This document shows positions 53,587 through 61,764 of a stretch of 64,000 nt of DNA, one piece after another. The notes under the pieces were generated by a model. It did not search any database and was not told where the DNA came from. It worked only from the letters and a program-made list of their open reading frames with translations. A program made the translations under genes and the position numbers. The stretch covers positions 124,001 to 188,000 of the forward strand of contig JAFQXE010000038.1 in NCBI GenBank assembly GCA_017407125.1, written 5' to 3'. Each line of letters begins with the position of its first letter. Position 1 is the first letter of the stretch. The stretch is from Thermoguttaceae bacterium. Lineage in GTDB: Bacteria > Planctomycetota > Planctomycetia > Pirellulales > Thermoguttaceae.

Positions 53587-55008
53587 TTATTTCGCGCCTC
53601 CGTTCGCAGTTGGAGCCAACTTGACAGCGGGAGCCGCCATTGAAGGCGCCGCCGATTCAGAATTCTTCCAGTCCGGCGTAATCGGGACGGGCTGAATCTT
53701 GCCGTCCGGGCCGGGAACCATCATAATTTTGTGCGTGCCTTCAGAAACAACGGTTTCTCCAGCTTTAACGCCTGCGTTAATGACCTGCCAGCCGTTGTCG
53801 ATCGGTCCCAGTTCAACGCGGCGTCGTTCAACCATGTTGTTTGGCCCAACGATGTAAACAGTATGCGTTGTACCGTCAAACATAACGGCGGAAACCGGAA
53901 CGGCGGGGCGGAGGACGTCTTCCTCTTTGGACAGAGACAGGGTCGCAACGCCTCCCGGACGCAGGATTTCCTTGCTGTTTTTGAACGTCGTCCAAACGTA
54001 AAGCGTATTGGTTGTGGCTTGCAGCTGGTTGTCGATAAAGGCGATTTCGCCCTCTTCGTCGTACATCTGTCCGTTAGCCAGCTCAATCTTGATTTTGGCT
54101 TTCTGTTTTAAGGTATCCAGATTCCCAAACAGCGTCGTAAAGTCGCGTTCTGAAATGGAGAATCGGAAGTAAATCGGATCCATCTGAACAATCGTTACCA
54201 TCGGGCCGCTGGACGGGGTGATGAAGTTGCCCAACGTATGGTTTACACGCCCGGCGCGACCGGTAATTTCAGAACGAATCGTGCAATGAGAAAGGTCGTC
54301 TTCGACAATCTTGATATCCGCTTCGGCGGCTTGCAGTTCCGCTTCAGCGCTTTTAATTTGAGCCTCGCTGGCTTTATATTCCGCCGTTTGACCGTCCAGC
54401 AAACTCTTGGAGTTTTCCATCGTGTCTTTAGCGACGACGCTTCCGTTTTCGTACAGTTCTTTATTACGTTCATAGTTGTTTTGAGCGTAACGAAGTCGAG
54501 CGCTAACCTGCAGCTGCTGCGCCTTGAGAGACTCGATTTTAGCTTTGATCGACTCGATTTTCGCCTTGGCGGCGTCCAGAGTCGCCTGATAACGAATCTT
54601 TTCAATTTCAAACAGAACCGCGCCTTTTTCAATCAGGTCGCCTTCTTTGAACGTCTGTTCTTCAATGTTTCCGGAAACGCGAGCCAGAGTTACAAACTTC
54701 TCAATCGGCTCGAACGTCCCGACGTATTTTTTCAGAATGACGGGTTTGCGTTCCGCAACTTTTGTAACAACGACCTTGGGCGGAGCTTGCGCCGCCATTG
54801 CGGCAGCTGGATTTGGAGTGCCTTTTCCTGCCGGGGCGGCTTGCTTGGCGCCCGGTTGAGCAGTCGGCGCTCCCGGTTTTGCCGGGCTGGCAGCCGCCGG
54901 CGCGTTTTTATCTGCCGCAGTCGCCTGCTTGGAACCTGTAAATGTACCACAAAGGCACGCTACAGCTATTAAACCAATAATCAGAATCAAACTGATAATA
55001 CGTTTCAC
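53587..55008 (-). CDS. RND periplasmic membrane-fusion protein (AcrA type)
   Basis: 473 residues starting with GTG at 55008; aaaggagataaattc fixes this start. The N-terminal hydrophobic stretch has a possible lipidation Cys (LIAVACLCG), followed by an unusual Ala/Pro/Lys-rich linker (about 25-75). The lipoyl/beta-barrel core is visible: VSGNIEEQTFKEGDLIEKGA, a long coiled-coil hairpin (about 140-235), IRSEITGRAGRVNHTLGNFI and GGVATLSL. It bridges the RND pump to an outer-membrane channel. The gene leads the operon. A consensus promoter with an overlapping palindrome precedes it, so expression is probably repressed and inducible, although no regulator gene is adjacent. Confidence 0.95.
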   Translation of the reverse strand: MKRIISLILIIGLIAVACLCGTFTGSKQATAADKNAPAAASPAKPGAPTAQPGAKQAAPAGKGTPNPAAAMAAQAPPKVVVTKVAERKPVILKKYVGTFEPIEKFVTLARVSGNIEEQTFKEGDLIEKGAVLFEIEKIRYQATLDAAKAKIESIKAKIESLKAQQLQVSARLRYAQNNYERNKELYENGSVVAKDTMENSKSLLDGQTAEYKASEAQIKSAEAELQAAEADIKIVEDDLSHCTIRSEITGRAGRVNHTLGNFITPSSGPMVTIVQMDPIYFRFSISERDFTTLFGNLDTLKQKAKIKIELANGQMYDEEGEIAFIDNQLQATTNTLYVWTTFKNSKEILRPGGVATLSLSKEEDVLRPAVPVSAVMFDGTTHTVYIVGPNNMVERRRVELGPIDNGWQVINAGVKAGETVVSEGTHKIMMVPGPDGKIQPVPITPDWKNSESAAPSMAAPAVKLAPTANGGAK

Positions 55009-55063
55009 GAATTTATCTCCTTTTATACGAATTGTATAAACTTCGCAGTTTCCCTCAACGAAG

Positions 55064-55123
55064 GGTATACTACTCTTATTATAGTAATATACCTATTATA
55101 CATCAGGAATAAATACTTGTCAA
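55064..55123 (-). promoter_or_regulatory. Consensus promoter plus operator of the efflux operon
   Basis: On the minus strand TTGACA (55118-55123), 17 bases, TATAAT (55095-55100), full consensus. An inverted repeat GGTATATTAC / GTAGTATACC (55064-55073 and 55084-55093, one mismatch) covers the transcription start, where a repressor would bind. Confidence 0.8.
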
Positions 55124-55301
55124 GGCGTAATAGTTAAATTTTTTAAGAATTTTTTGGGGGGAGTTTGGAACAGGACAAAAGAGAATGAGAAGGCATAGGC
55201 AATAGAAAAAACTATTGCCTAATGTGCTGCCTTCGTTTCGGTTCGCCTTCGGCGAACTGCGTAATTCCGCTCCCGTTGGTCGCTTCATTACCGCCTTTCA
55301 T

Positions 55302-56696
55302 TTATTTCGGAATGAATAAATATCCGATCAGCAGGGCAAACAAAATCCAAAGCCCGGGGTGGATGTCGCGAATTCGGCCTGTGAGCAGTTTTACAATCGG
55401 GTACATGAGTAACCCCATCAGGATGCCGTTGGTAATAGAGTTGGTATACGTCATGCCGACGATGGTAATAAACGCCGGGGCGGCTTCCGATGTGTCGTTC
55501 CAGTCGATATCTTTAACGCATCGGAACATCATGGATCCAACAATAATTAAAGCTGGAGCGCAAATCGGGGCGCAGCTTCCCAACGTGGCGACAAACGGAG
55601 CGAATGGCAAAGCCAGAAGAAACAAAATCCCCACGACAATGGAGGTCAAGCCGGTTCTTCCACCGGATCCAACGCCCGCTGCGCTTTCGACGTACGAGGT
55701 TATCGTTGAATGTCCGAAAACCGCGCCGATCATGGTTCCCAGCCCGTTTGTTACAAAAACGCGTCTGCTGCGGGGGAAGTTTTCTTCGTTGTTTCCCTTG
55801 GAAGAATCGTTCCTCGGTAAAACGCCGCCGCCCTGTAAAACGCCCAGACAAGTGCTGAACGCGCCGAAAAAGTCCAAAAACGCCAAAACCAGCAGCGACG
55901 GCCAGAGCTTGTCAAGATGTCGCCAAACGCCGACAACGTCCATCGCGCCAACGCCGAGATGTTTGCTGATGTTCACGCCGGGGATGTCAACGATTCCAAT
56001 AACCGGTCGGGGGTCGGCGGGCATTCCAATAATCCCGTTGGAAAAAGAGATCAGATGAAACTGGAATGCGGCGAATGAGGATATAATAATCGAAATCAAA
56101 AGAGCGCCGGGGACTTTCCAGTACAGCAGCACAAACCCGGAAATCAGACCAATTACGCAAACGGCGACTTCCGGCGATAACAGGTTTCCGACTTCCAGAC
56201 CGTTTTTTGTAACAATCATCAGTCCGCCGTTTTTCATGCCGAAAAAGGCGATAAACATCCCCAACGCGACAGCCATCGCGTTTACCATGCTGGGGCTGAT
56301 TATATTGACCATCGCGGAACACATTTTCAGCGTCGCCAGTAAAACGAATATCGCGCCGGAAACAAAGACCGTTCCCAGAGCCAACCGCCAAACGTCTTCC
56401 GCGCCGACGTGCGACCCGAGCGCCTGAGCGCAAGCCGGCATAACGCTCAAGACGAGCAGGAAGTTCATGCCCATCCCCGGCGCCAGCGCGATTGGGTATT
56501 GCGCCCAAAATCCCATTACAAAGCAGGACAGCGCCGCCGCAATGCAGGTCGTCGTTACCAGAGCGTTCATATCCATGCCGGTTGGCGTCATTCCTGGCAT
56601 CGTTCCGCTCATAATAGCAGGCTGAACGCAAATCGCGTACGCCATCGTGGTAAACGTTACAAATCCGGCGATTATTTCAGTGCGAATGTTTGACAT
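55302..56696 (-). CDS. NCS2-type purine permease (AzgA-like)
   Basis: 464 residues with about 12-14 hydrophobic helices. TTMAYAICVQPAIMSGTM near the N-terminus and GHSTITSYVESAAGVGSGG followed by RTGLTSIVVG (about 335-365) match the AzgA branch (adenine/guanine/hypoxanthine permeases) of the nucleobase-cation symporter-2 family. It imports purine bases with protons. The gene is last in a run of minus-strand genes (GNAT, GGQ protein, HIT, permease). A word repeat (agttgcgagttgcgagta...) sits directly before the start, and no Shine-Dalgarno sequence is seen. Confidence 0.92.
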   Translation of the reverse strand: MSNIRTEIIAGFVTFTTMAYAICVQPAIMSGTMPGMTPTGMDMNALVTTTCIAAALSCFVMGFWAQYPIALAPGMGMNFLLVLSVMPACAQALGSHVGAEDVWRLALGTVFVSGAIFVLLATLKMCSAMVNIISPSMVNAMAVALGMFIAFFGMKNGGLMIVTKNGLEVGNLLSPEVAVCVIGLISGFVLLYWKVPGALLISIIISSFAAFQFHLISFSNGIIGMPADPRPVIGIVDIPGVNISKHLGVGAMDVVGVWRHLDKLWPSLLVLAFLDFFGAFSTCLGVLQGGGVLPRNDSSKGNNEENFPRSRRVFVTNGLGTMIGAVFGHSTITSYVESAAGVGSGGRTGLTSIVVGILFLLALPFAPFVATLGSCAPICAPALIIVGSMMFRCVKDIDWNDTSEAAPAFITIVGMTYTNSITNGILMGLLMYPIVKLLTGRIRDIHPGLWILFALLIGYLFIPK

Positions 56697-56701
56697 TTTT
56701 T

Positions 56702-56731
56702 AGTTGCGAGTTGCGAGTAGCGAGTTGCGAG
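56702..56731. repeat. Word repeat before the permease start
   Basis: Four near-copies of agttgcg fill the space just upstream of the permease ATG, within its leader. Confidence 0.6.
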
Positions 56732-56736
56732 AGTGT

Positions 56737-57255
56737 TTAATTAACCAGTAATTCCCAGAGCGCTTCCAGCGACTGCGGAATGACTTTGACGTCGGCGAAA
56801 ACCGGCATGAAGTTGGTGTCGCCGTTCCAGCGGGGGACGATGTGCCAGTGCAGATGCCCCGGTAGCCCAGCTCCGGCAACGCGACCGAGGTTCAGACCAA
56901 CGTTAAATCCGTCCGGGTTCATGACCGCTTTGATCTTTTCGATCATTTTTGTTACGGTCTCCATCAGTTCCAGATGCTCTTCCGGGGTCAGCAAAGCAAT
57001 GTCGCCGACGTGACGTTTCGGCGTAACGAGCAGATGTCCGTTGTTGTACGGGTACTTGTTCATCACGACCAGAACGCGTTCTCCAACGTAAACGACGTGC
57101 CGTTCTTTTCGATGGGCTTCGTCTGCCAGAGCCTGACAGATAAAGCAGCTTTTGTCTGCGCCGGGATAGAAGTTGTCGTCGCTGGGCAGGGGAATCTGCT
57201 CCGAATCGAGGGTGTTGATATACGCCATTCGCCACGGCGCCCAAAGGTTGTCCAT
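56737..57255 (-). CDS. HIT-family nucleotide hydrolase/phosphorylase
   Basis: 172 residues. LPGHLHWHIVPRW (about 130-142) is the histidine-triad motif HxHxH; the catalytic residue is the central His. WAPWRMAYI at the N-terminus and FICQAL after Cys make it similar to bacterial diadenosine tetraphosphate (Ap4A) phosphorylase-like HIT proteins. It probably hydrolyses or phosphorylyses dinucleoside polyphosphates or AMP-linked compounds. The gene lies 34 bases after the GGQ gene and 40 before the permease, so it is probably part of the same transcript. A Cys-x-x-C pair for zinc is only partly present. Confidence 0.92.
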   Translation of the reverse strand: MDNLWAPWRMAYINTLDSEQIPLPSDDNFYPGADKSCFICQALADEAHRKERHVVYVGERVLVVMNKYPYNNGHLLVTPKRHVGDIALLTPEEHLELMETVTKMIEKIKAVMNPDGFNVGLNLGRVAGAGLPGHLHWHIVPRWNGDTNFMPVFADVKVIPQSLEALWELLVN

Positions 57256-57289
57256 GATAATCTCTCTTGAATGAAAAATGTATTTGATA

Positions 57290-57745
57290 TTACTCGAAAC
57301 CGGTTCGAGAGTATTTTCGAATTTGCGTTGGAGACACGCCCAAGAGTTCCGACGCTTTTTTGACGTCTCCTTTACAGACGTGAAGGACGTCCAGCATCAA
57401 CGCCAGCAGCGACGGTCGAACCCGGTTGGACTCGTTGACGCTGATAACGCCATCTCGAACGTACTGTTTCCAAGTCGCCCAGCGCGACGGCTCGATTTGA
57501 TCCAGCGTCTCAGCGGCACGGTATTCCAAAGCCAAATTGAATCGCAGACGTTTAATTGCCTTGAGCCGGTTCTCCTCTTGTGAACGCCGCTCCGACGCCT
57601 CCGCCCGAACGCCCGTTGGCTTGTGACGCAGCGAAACGCAGGTTTCAACTTTGTTCCGGTGCTGTCCGCCCGGACCGCCGCGTCGACTGCGGTGCGATTC
57701 GCACTGTCGATACAGTTCTTCGTCAGGAAGGTCGGAGTAGTGCAT
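57290..57745 (-). CDS. Small GGQ-domain release-factor-like protein
   Basis: 151 residues. RRGGPGGQHRNKVET (about 21-35) carries the GGQ motif of peptide release factors that triggers hydrolysis of peptidyl-tRNA; no codon-recognition domain is present, so it belongs with ArfB/ICT1-like or RF-H-like rescue proteins. An EASERRSQEENRLKAIKRLR segment follows. The C-terminal third (GDVKKASELLGVSPTQIRKY) resembles a Fis-type helix-turn-helix, which ArfB lacks. It may release ribosomes stalled on mRNA. The neighbours (HIT, permease, GNAT) give no further clue. Confidence 0.88.
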   Translation of the reverse strand: MHYSDLPDEELYRQCESHRSRRGGPGGQHRNKVETCVSLRHKPTGVRAEASERRSQEENRLKAIKRLRFNLALEYRAAETLDQIEPSRWATWKQYVRDGVISVNESNRVRPSLLALMLDVLHVCKGDVKKASELLGVSPTQIRKYSRTGFE

Positions 57746-57746
57746 G

Positions 57747-57832
57747 GGAAAAAATTAGCAATTGTCAATTAGCAATTATCAATTATTCAGACGCTTGCGT
57801 CAATTGCTAATTGCTCATTGCTAATTGCTAAT
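57747..57832. repeat. Word-repeat hairpin between GGQ and GNAT genes
   Basis: Arms of attagcaattgtcaattagc and gctaattgctcattgctaatt face each other around a core cagacgcttgcgtc. The tail of the element supplies the stop codon (TAG) of the GNAT gene. It resembles 1140-1172 and 12020-12053. Confidence 0.7.
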
Positions 57833-58838
57833 TCACTTCAATCTCTTTCGAAAAAAGCGCCGAGTGGGCGAACAGGTCAAATTGATTGTCTGACAGGAGA
57901 CGAATAAAACTCTGCCATTCGTCTGGAACCTGAATTTCGATTCTGGCGACCTGCTGATCTGTCAGGCGTCTCATCGCTTCAGTCAGGAGAAAGAAACTCA
58001 AATGTTGACCGCGATATTCAGGACGAACAAAGCACTGGCTTAACCCGACGATAATCATGTCGTTGTCTGGAAGGTCGTCGATAACCCATAGAGCGCATTT
58101 CGCCGCAGGATTTTTGGAATTGACGATTCCCTGACCGATTTCAATCAGAGACAGCTGAGACCAGATAATCCCGTTCATGGCAATCGCCCTGCCCCATTGA
58201 GACGGCGTAGGGCAGTATTCCATCTGAATGCTGTATCGCTGACGCTTGTCCATAAACGCCTGGTCAACCCAATCGATATTCTCCAGGTTTCGGCGGAAAT
58301 GGGAAATGTATGAGTTGGACTCATAGCCGTGTCTTTTTGCCGCCGCAATCAAAGAGGATTCTTCCAGAAAGACGCCTGGCAGGTCGCTGGAATGAATCAA
58401 TCCCAAATAAAACGGAGCGTGCGGATAATGCGTCCCGATTTGAATGCGTTTCGCGCCTTTGGAAATCAAATATCGTTCAGAGGAAATGAGAAGCGCGTCG
58501 AGAACGTCGTCCGCGTCTGCGCCGCCGTTATAACAAATCAGAGGAATTATACCCCAGGAATAATCAATGGAGTCGCAATCGTCCGAATATCCAAAACCTG
58601 CGTGAGCCAGCCCGACAATTTTATCTCCCCTCCAGGCGATAATAAAACCGTTGGGATCAAAATAATTTTTGGAAAAGACCTGCCGTTCCAGCATATCAAT
58701 GTCGATGGGCTTTCGACGGTTGCGCGGATATTGACATGAATTCCAAAAGTCTGCCACAGCTCGGATTTTAAAATTATCCAGACGCGTACAGACGATTTTA
58801 TCTGACGCGTCGAATTCGGCAGGTTGAGACGGAAACAT
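57828..58838 (-). CDS. Tandem GNAT-fold acetyltransferase-like protein
   Basis: 336 residues, apparently two GNAT domains. The N-terminal one has FIIAWRGDKIVGLAHAGFGY; the C-terminal one has IIVGLSQCFVRPEYRGQHLS and FFLLTEAMRRL, a clear acetyl-CoA-binding motif A (R/Q-x-x-G-x-G/A-like RGQHLS). The first looks less canonical. It would acetylate an unknown amine, protein or metabolite. The start at 58838 begins MFPSQPAEFDASDKIVC. The stop codon lies in the word-repeat element. It may head the operon with GGQ, HIT and permease. Confidence 0.75.
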   Translation of the reverse strand: MFPSQPAEFDASDKIVCTRLDNFKIRAVADFWNSCQYPRNRRKPIDIDMLERQVFSKNYFDPNGFIIAWRGDKIVGLAHAGFGYSDDCDSIDYSWGIIPLICYNGGADADDVLDALLISSERYLISKGAKRIQIGTHYPHAPFYLGLIHSSDLPGVFLEESSLIAAAKRHGYESNSYISHFRRNLENIDWVDQAFMDKRQRYSIQMEYCPTPSQWGRAIAMNGIIWSQLSLIEIGQGIVNSKNPAAKCALWVIDDLPDNDMIIVGLSQCFVRPEYRGQHLSFFLLTEAMRRLTDQQVARIEIQVPDEWQSFIRLLSDNQFDLFAHSALFSKEIEVN

Positions 58839-58842
58839 ATTT

Positions 58843-59035
58843 GGAGTGCGACGGCTTGACGTCGCTTTTATAAAGTAAATGTTGAGAACTGAATTAACGT
58901 ATATCGTGCCAATAACGTTTGAACCCTATTTTTCTTTTTCGGTATTTCTATTATTTCTGCTTTATCTGCACGAATTACATCTTCCAGGTTCGCGTCGGAA
59001 CTGGTAATGAAAGCGACGTCAAGCCGTCGCACTCC
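58843..59035. repeat. Paired 26 bp inverted repeats flanking the GNAT promoter region
   Basis: 58843-58868 (ggagtgcgacggcttgac..) is repeated perfectly inverted at 59010-59035, 141 bases apart; each copy is also a hairpin (GCGACG gcttga CGTCGC). Together with 2662-2807 this is a REPIN-like layout. The gap 58839-59314 has no gene. Confidence 0.8.
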
Positions 59036-59274
59036 ATAACTAGCTATTATATTGTATTACATTTTTCTTTTTCTGCAAGCGGGGAGAGGACTGAACGGTT
59101 GACGATTAAAACCTCTTACTGGCTGCTCGTTTCTAATTGACTGCCCGCCAAACAAATCTTACACATAATACCCAAACTATCCATGTTATTTTTAGTGATT
59201 CTTCTTATTCGATAAAGTTTAACAAAACAAGGCGTTATAATCGTAAAATGTCGAAAAATTGATTGAATCCGTCT

Positions 59275-59302
59275 TTTACATTTTCTTGAAAAGCGCTATA
59301 TT
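59275..59302 (+). promoter_or_regulatory. Candidate promoter of the lipoprotein gene
   Basis: TTTACA (59275-59280), 16 bases, TATATT (59297-59302). The start codon at 59315 would give a leader of only a few bases, so the mRNA would be almost leaderless; a TATAAT at about 59235-59240 could be an alternative -10. Confidence 0.4.
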
Positions 59303-59314
59303 GAACGTATTCAA

Positions 59315-60292
59315 ATGGTTGTTATTAATAAGTCCTGCCGAGTTGTCAGCGTAATAGCGATAATATGTACATTAGCGCTGTGCGGGTGCGGTACGATGAA
59401 AACAACCAACTCGAAGAGAACTGCAACTGAACAGCTAATTGTAACAGACGCCGTCGATCGCGCTATTGACGAAATCGATTTCAGCGTTTTAGCCGGCAAA
59501 CAGGTATTTTTAGACGCATCCGCTCTTCCAGAGGGCGAAGATTCCAAATACCTTGCCAGTTCAGTGCGTCAGCAGATTCTCTCTTGCGGAGGGCTGCTCA
59601 AAGAGAAAAAAGACGACGCTGATTACGTTCTCGAACTCCGCGCAGGCGCGCTGGGTACGGACGAACAGCAAATCATTTACGGGGTTCCAGAACTGACAGT
59701 TCCGACTTTTATCGGTTCTGGAACGATGACGATCCCGGAAATTTCCGTAGCTAAAAAAGTCGGTCAGCGGGCAACGGCAAAAATCGCGGTCTTTGCCTAT
59801 AATCGCAAAACCGGATTTCCCTTGTGGCAGTCCGGCTCCCGTGAAAAGGATTCAAGCGTTCGCAGCCTTTGGGTGCTTGGCGGCGGTCCTTATCGAACGG
59901 GCGACATTATAGATAAAGCAGAATTGTGCGACCGCAACGTCAGCGTTCCGTTGGCAGAAATGTGGGATTCCAAAGATCGCAATTTGCAGCTTAACGTTCG
60001 CGATCAGGCGTACTTTGTCCAGAGCAGCGACGACACGTCTTCTGTCAAAGACAAGCCTGTTATTAGAATGAGAACTCTGCCGAACAACATCCAGAATGAA
60101 AATCTGATTGCCAAGCCGGAAGGGATCAACATTCCTACGGAAGAGCAGAGAATAGCGTTTGAAGAACAATGCGCCAAGGAAAAGGCGGAAAAAGAGGCGA
60201 AGGAAAAAGCTCAGCCGGAAGGGAAAACCCCGGAAGAAGCGTCCCCTGCCGAGGTCATCGCCACCGCCCCGGATTCCAGCACGATAAAGTAA
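59315..60292 (+). CDS. Putative lipoprotein, DUF6655-like
   Basis: 325 residues. The N-terminus MVVINKSCRVVSVIAIICTL ends LALCGCGTMKTTN, with a lipobox LCGC that suggests lipidation. ATEQLIVTDAVDRAIDEIDF and DYVLELRAGALGTDEQQIIY blocks match what I remember of a planctomycete lipoprotein family (DUF6655), and AKIAVFAYNRKTGFPLWQSG is its second conserved block. The C-terminal ~60 residues are charged and repetitive (KEKAEKEAKEKAQPEGKTPE). The role is unknown. It is followed by the acyltransferase gene after 7 bases, and they likely share a transcript. Confidence 0.75.
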   Translation: MVVINKSCRVVSVIAIICTLALCGCGTMKTTNSKRTATEQLIVTDAVDRAIDEIDFSVLAGKQVFLDASALPEGEDSKYLASSVRQQILSCGGLLKEKKDDADYVLELRAGALGTDEQQIIYGVPELTVPTFIGSGTMTIPEISVAKKVGQRATAKIAVFAYNRKTGFPLWQSGSREKDSSVRSLWVLGGGPYRTGDIIDKAELCDRNVSVPLAEMWDSKDRNLQLNVRDQAYFVQSSDDTSSVKDKPVIRMRTLPNNIQNENLIAKPEGINIPTEEQRIAFEEQCAKEKAEKEAKEKAQPEGKTPEEASPAEVIATAPDSSTIK

Positions 60293-60299
60293 ACGCCCC

Positions 60300-60869
60300 A
60301 TGAAATTCCTGTTTTATCTCCTGTCGATGATCCTGATGTTTCCAGTAGTTTTATTCTACTGGATATACAGCATATTTCGCGGTCGACAGGGAGCGTTCGC
60401 AGGCTGCTCGCAGTTTGTGGCGTGCATTCCGGGAACGCTGGGCGTATTCCTTCGATGGGGCTTTTACAAGATGGTTTTGCCGCGCTGCGGTCGAGACGCT
60501 CATATTGGATTCGGGACGATTTTCTCCCATCCGACGGTTTCCATCGGGAAATCCGTTTATATCGGCGCGTACTGCGTAATCGGAGACGTCGACCTTCAGG
60601 ACGACTGTATTTTAGCGTCCGGCGTTTCCGTTTGTAACGGAACGAAACAGCATTTTTTTGACCGTCTGGACGTTCCCATCAGGGAACAGGGCGGCGAGTA
60701 TGTTCGTATAGTTATTGGCGCGGACAGCTGGATTGGCGAACGAGCCGTTGTCATGGCAGACGTTGGAGCCAAAGCCGTTGTCGGCGCTGGCGCCGTGGTC
60801 GTCAAACCGGTTGTCGAACAGGACATCGTCGCCGGCAATCCCGCCAGTCCGATTGGACGCAGAGAATAA
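60300..60869 (+). CDS. Membrane-anchored left-handed beta-helix acyltransferase
   Basis: 189 residues. A hydrophobic N-terminus (MKFLFYLLSMILMFPVVLFY) is followed by a hexapeptide-repeat helix (GRDAHIGFGTIFSHPTVSIG, SVYIGAYCVIGDVDLQDDCI, then IGADSWIGERAVVMADVGAK and AVVGAGAVVVKPV), as in serine O-acetyltransferase/CatB/NodL-type LbH transferases. The ending IVAGNPASPIGRR is typical. It probably acetylates sugars of a cell-surface polysaccharide. The lipoprotein gene precedes it by 7 bases. Confidence 0.88.
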   Translation: MKFLFYLLSMILMFPVVLFYWIYSIFRGRQGAFAGCSQFVACIPGTLGVFLRWGFYKMVLPRCGRDAHIGFGTIFSHPTVSIGKSVYIGAYCVIGDVDLQDDCILASGVSVCNGTKQHFFDRLDVPIREQGGEYVRIVIGADSWIGERAVVMADVGAKAVVGAGAVVVKPVVEQDIVAGNPASPIGRRE

Positions 60870-60880
60870 TAAAAAAAGTG

Positions 60881-60957
60881 GTAAGTTTTAAGTGGGAAGC
60901 GTTAAGGACGCCAAGCGTTCATCTCACTTACCACTAATTACTGACCACTTACCACTA
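60881..60957. repeat. Word-repeat hairpin after the acyltransferase
   Basis: gtggtaagttttaagtggga pairs roughly with tcacttaccac and accacttaccacta around a core gcgttaaggacgccaagcgtt. It has the same plan as the elements at 11887 and 57747. Confidence 0.65.
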
Positions 60958-60996
60958 TAATTTACACCCCTGATTTACACCTTTGGAGTTTGCATC

Positions 60997-61164
60997 ATGT
61001 TTTACCAATTCCGCTTTGACATTTTGTTTTTGTTCGCGTTCATTGCGTTCTTGTTTCTCAACATGACCTTTGGAGCTTCCAACAAGTCTGAAGTTAAAAC
61101 CGCCAACGCCGCTGTGGAAACGCAAAACAATACCGCATCTGACAACCCTGTTGTCAAAAACTGA
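60997..61164 (+). CDS. Short single-pass membrane protein
   Basis: 55 residues, beginning MFYQFRFDILFLFAFIAFLF, then a polar tail ending DNPVVKN. One transmembrane helix (about 8-26), N-in orientation likely, followed by an Ala/Asn/Thr-rich exterior. ggag lies 8 bases before the ATG and a strong hairpin terminator follows, so it looks like a real short gene. It matches no family I know. It lies downstream of the acyltransferase. Confidence 0.65.
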   Translation: MFYQFRFDILFLFAFIAFLFLNMTFGASNKSEVKTANAAVETQNNTASDNPVVKN

Positions 61165-61198
61165 AACAAAACGGTTTGAACGCCGCGTAACTTGTTGA

Positions 61199-61258
61199 AC
61201 ATCCCTGAAAAATAATCCGCGATTGTTGGTATTTATCCTGCAATCGCTTCAGGGATGT
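61199..61258 (+). terminator. Cruciform-like terminator after the small membrane protein gene
   Basis: ACATCCCTGAA (61199-61209) pairs with TTCAGGGATGT (61248-61258), enclosing a second stem GCGATTG / CAATCGC (61219-61225, 61241-61247); tttttt follows. Confidence 0.8.
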
Positions 61259-61264
61259 TTTTTC

Positions 61265-61764
61265 TATGATCTTCGGACAGATTTGCCGGGGTTAAAACCT
61301 GGCAATCAACGGGCGTCTTTTAGAAAAAATTATTGTCAGGCTGGTCATTATTCTTTTAATATCGAACTAATTTCATTTTGATTCGTAAATGAAAAAAGTT
61401 TTTGTTATAAAACACATTTCATTTTTGACTCAAAACTGTCGTTTTGAACTTTTACCAAAATTTTGGGAAAAGATTTAAAACGCTTTAATACCCTGCCAAT
61501 AATCCCTCTGATAACATTATAGCGCTGAAGAAGCGCCATAATAGTTTTCTACTTAGAAGATATTTATACAATTGAGATGTAATAAACCTCGGGATAGCAG
61601 TTAGATTATTGGATATTTAAATAATTATTGCCCGGATATATCGTTTTCCGGGAAAGATCAGATTTATTTCCTTCCTGTTATTTTTCGTTCTATTTGAAAT
61701 GCGACAGTTTCCTTTAAGGGATAATATGTTCGCATTTCTCAACCCTTAACCAAACACTGCTATC
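61265..61764. other. 500-base AT-rich gap before the orphan gene
   Basis: I see no gene, repeat or RNA structure here. The promoter of the gene at 61765 should be near 61700-61750, where gggataat is a weak -10 candidate. Confidence 0.4.
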
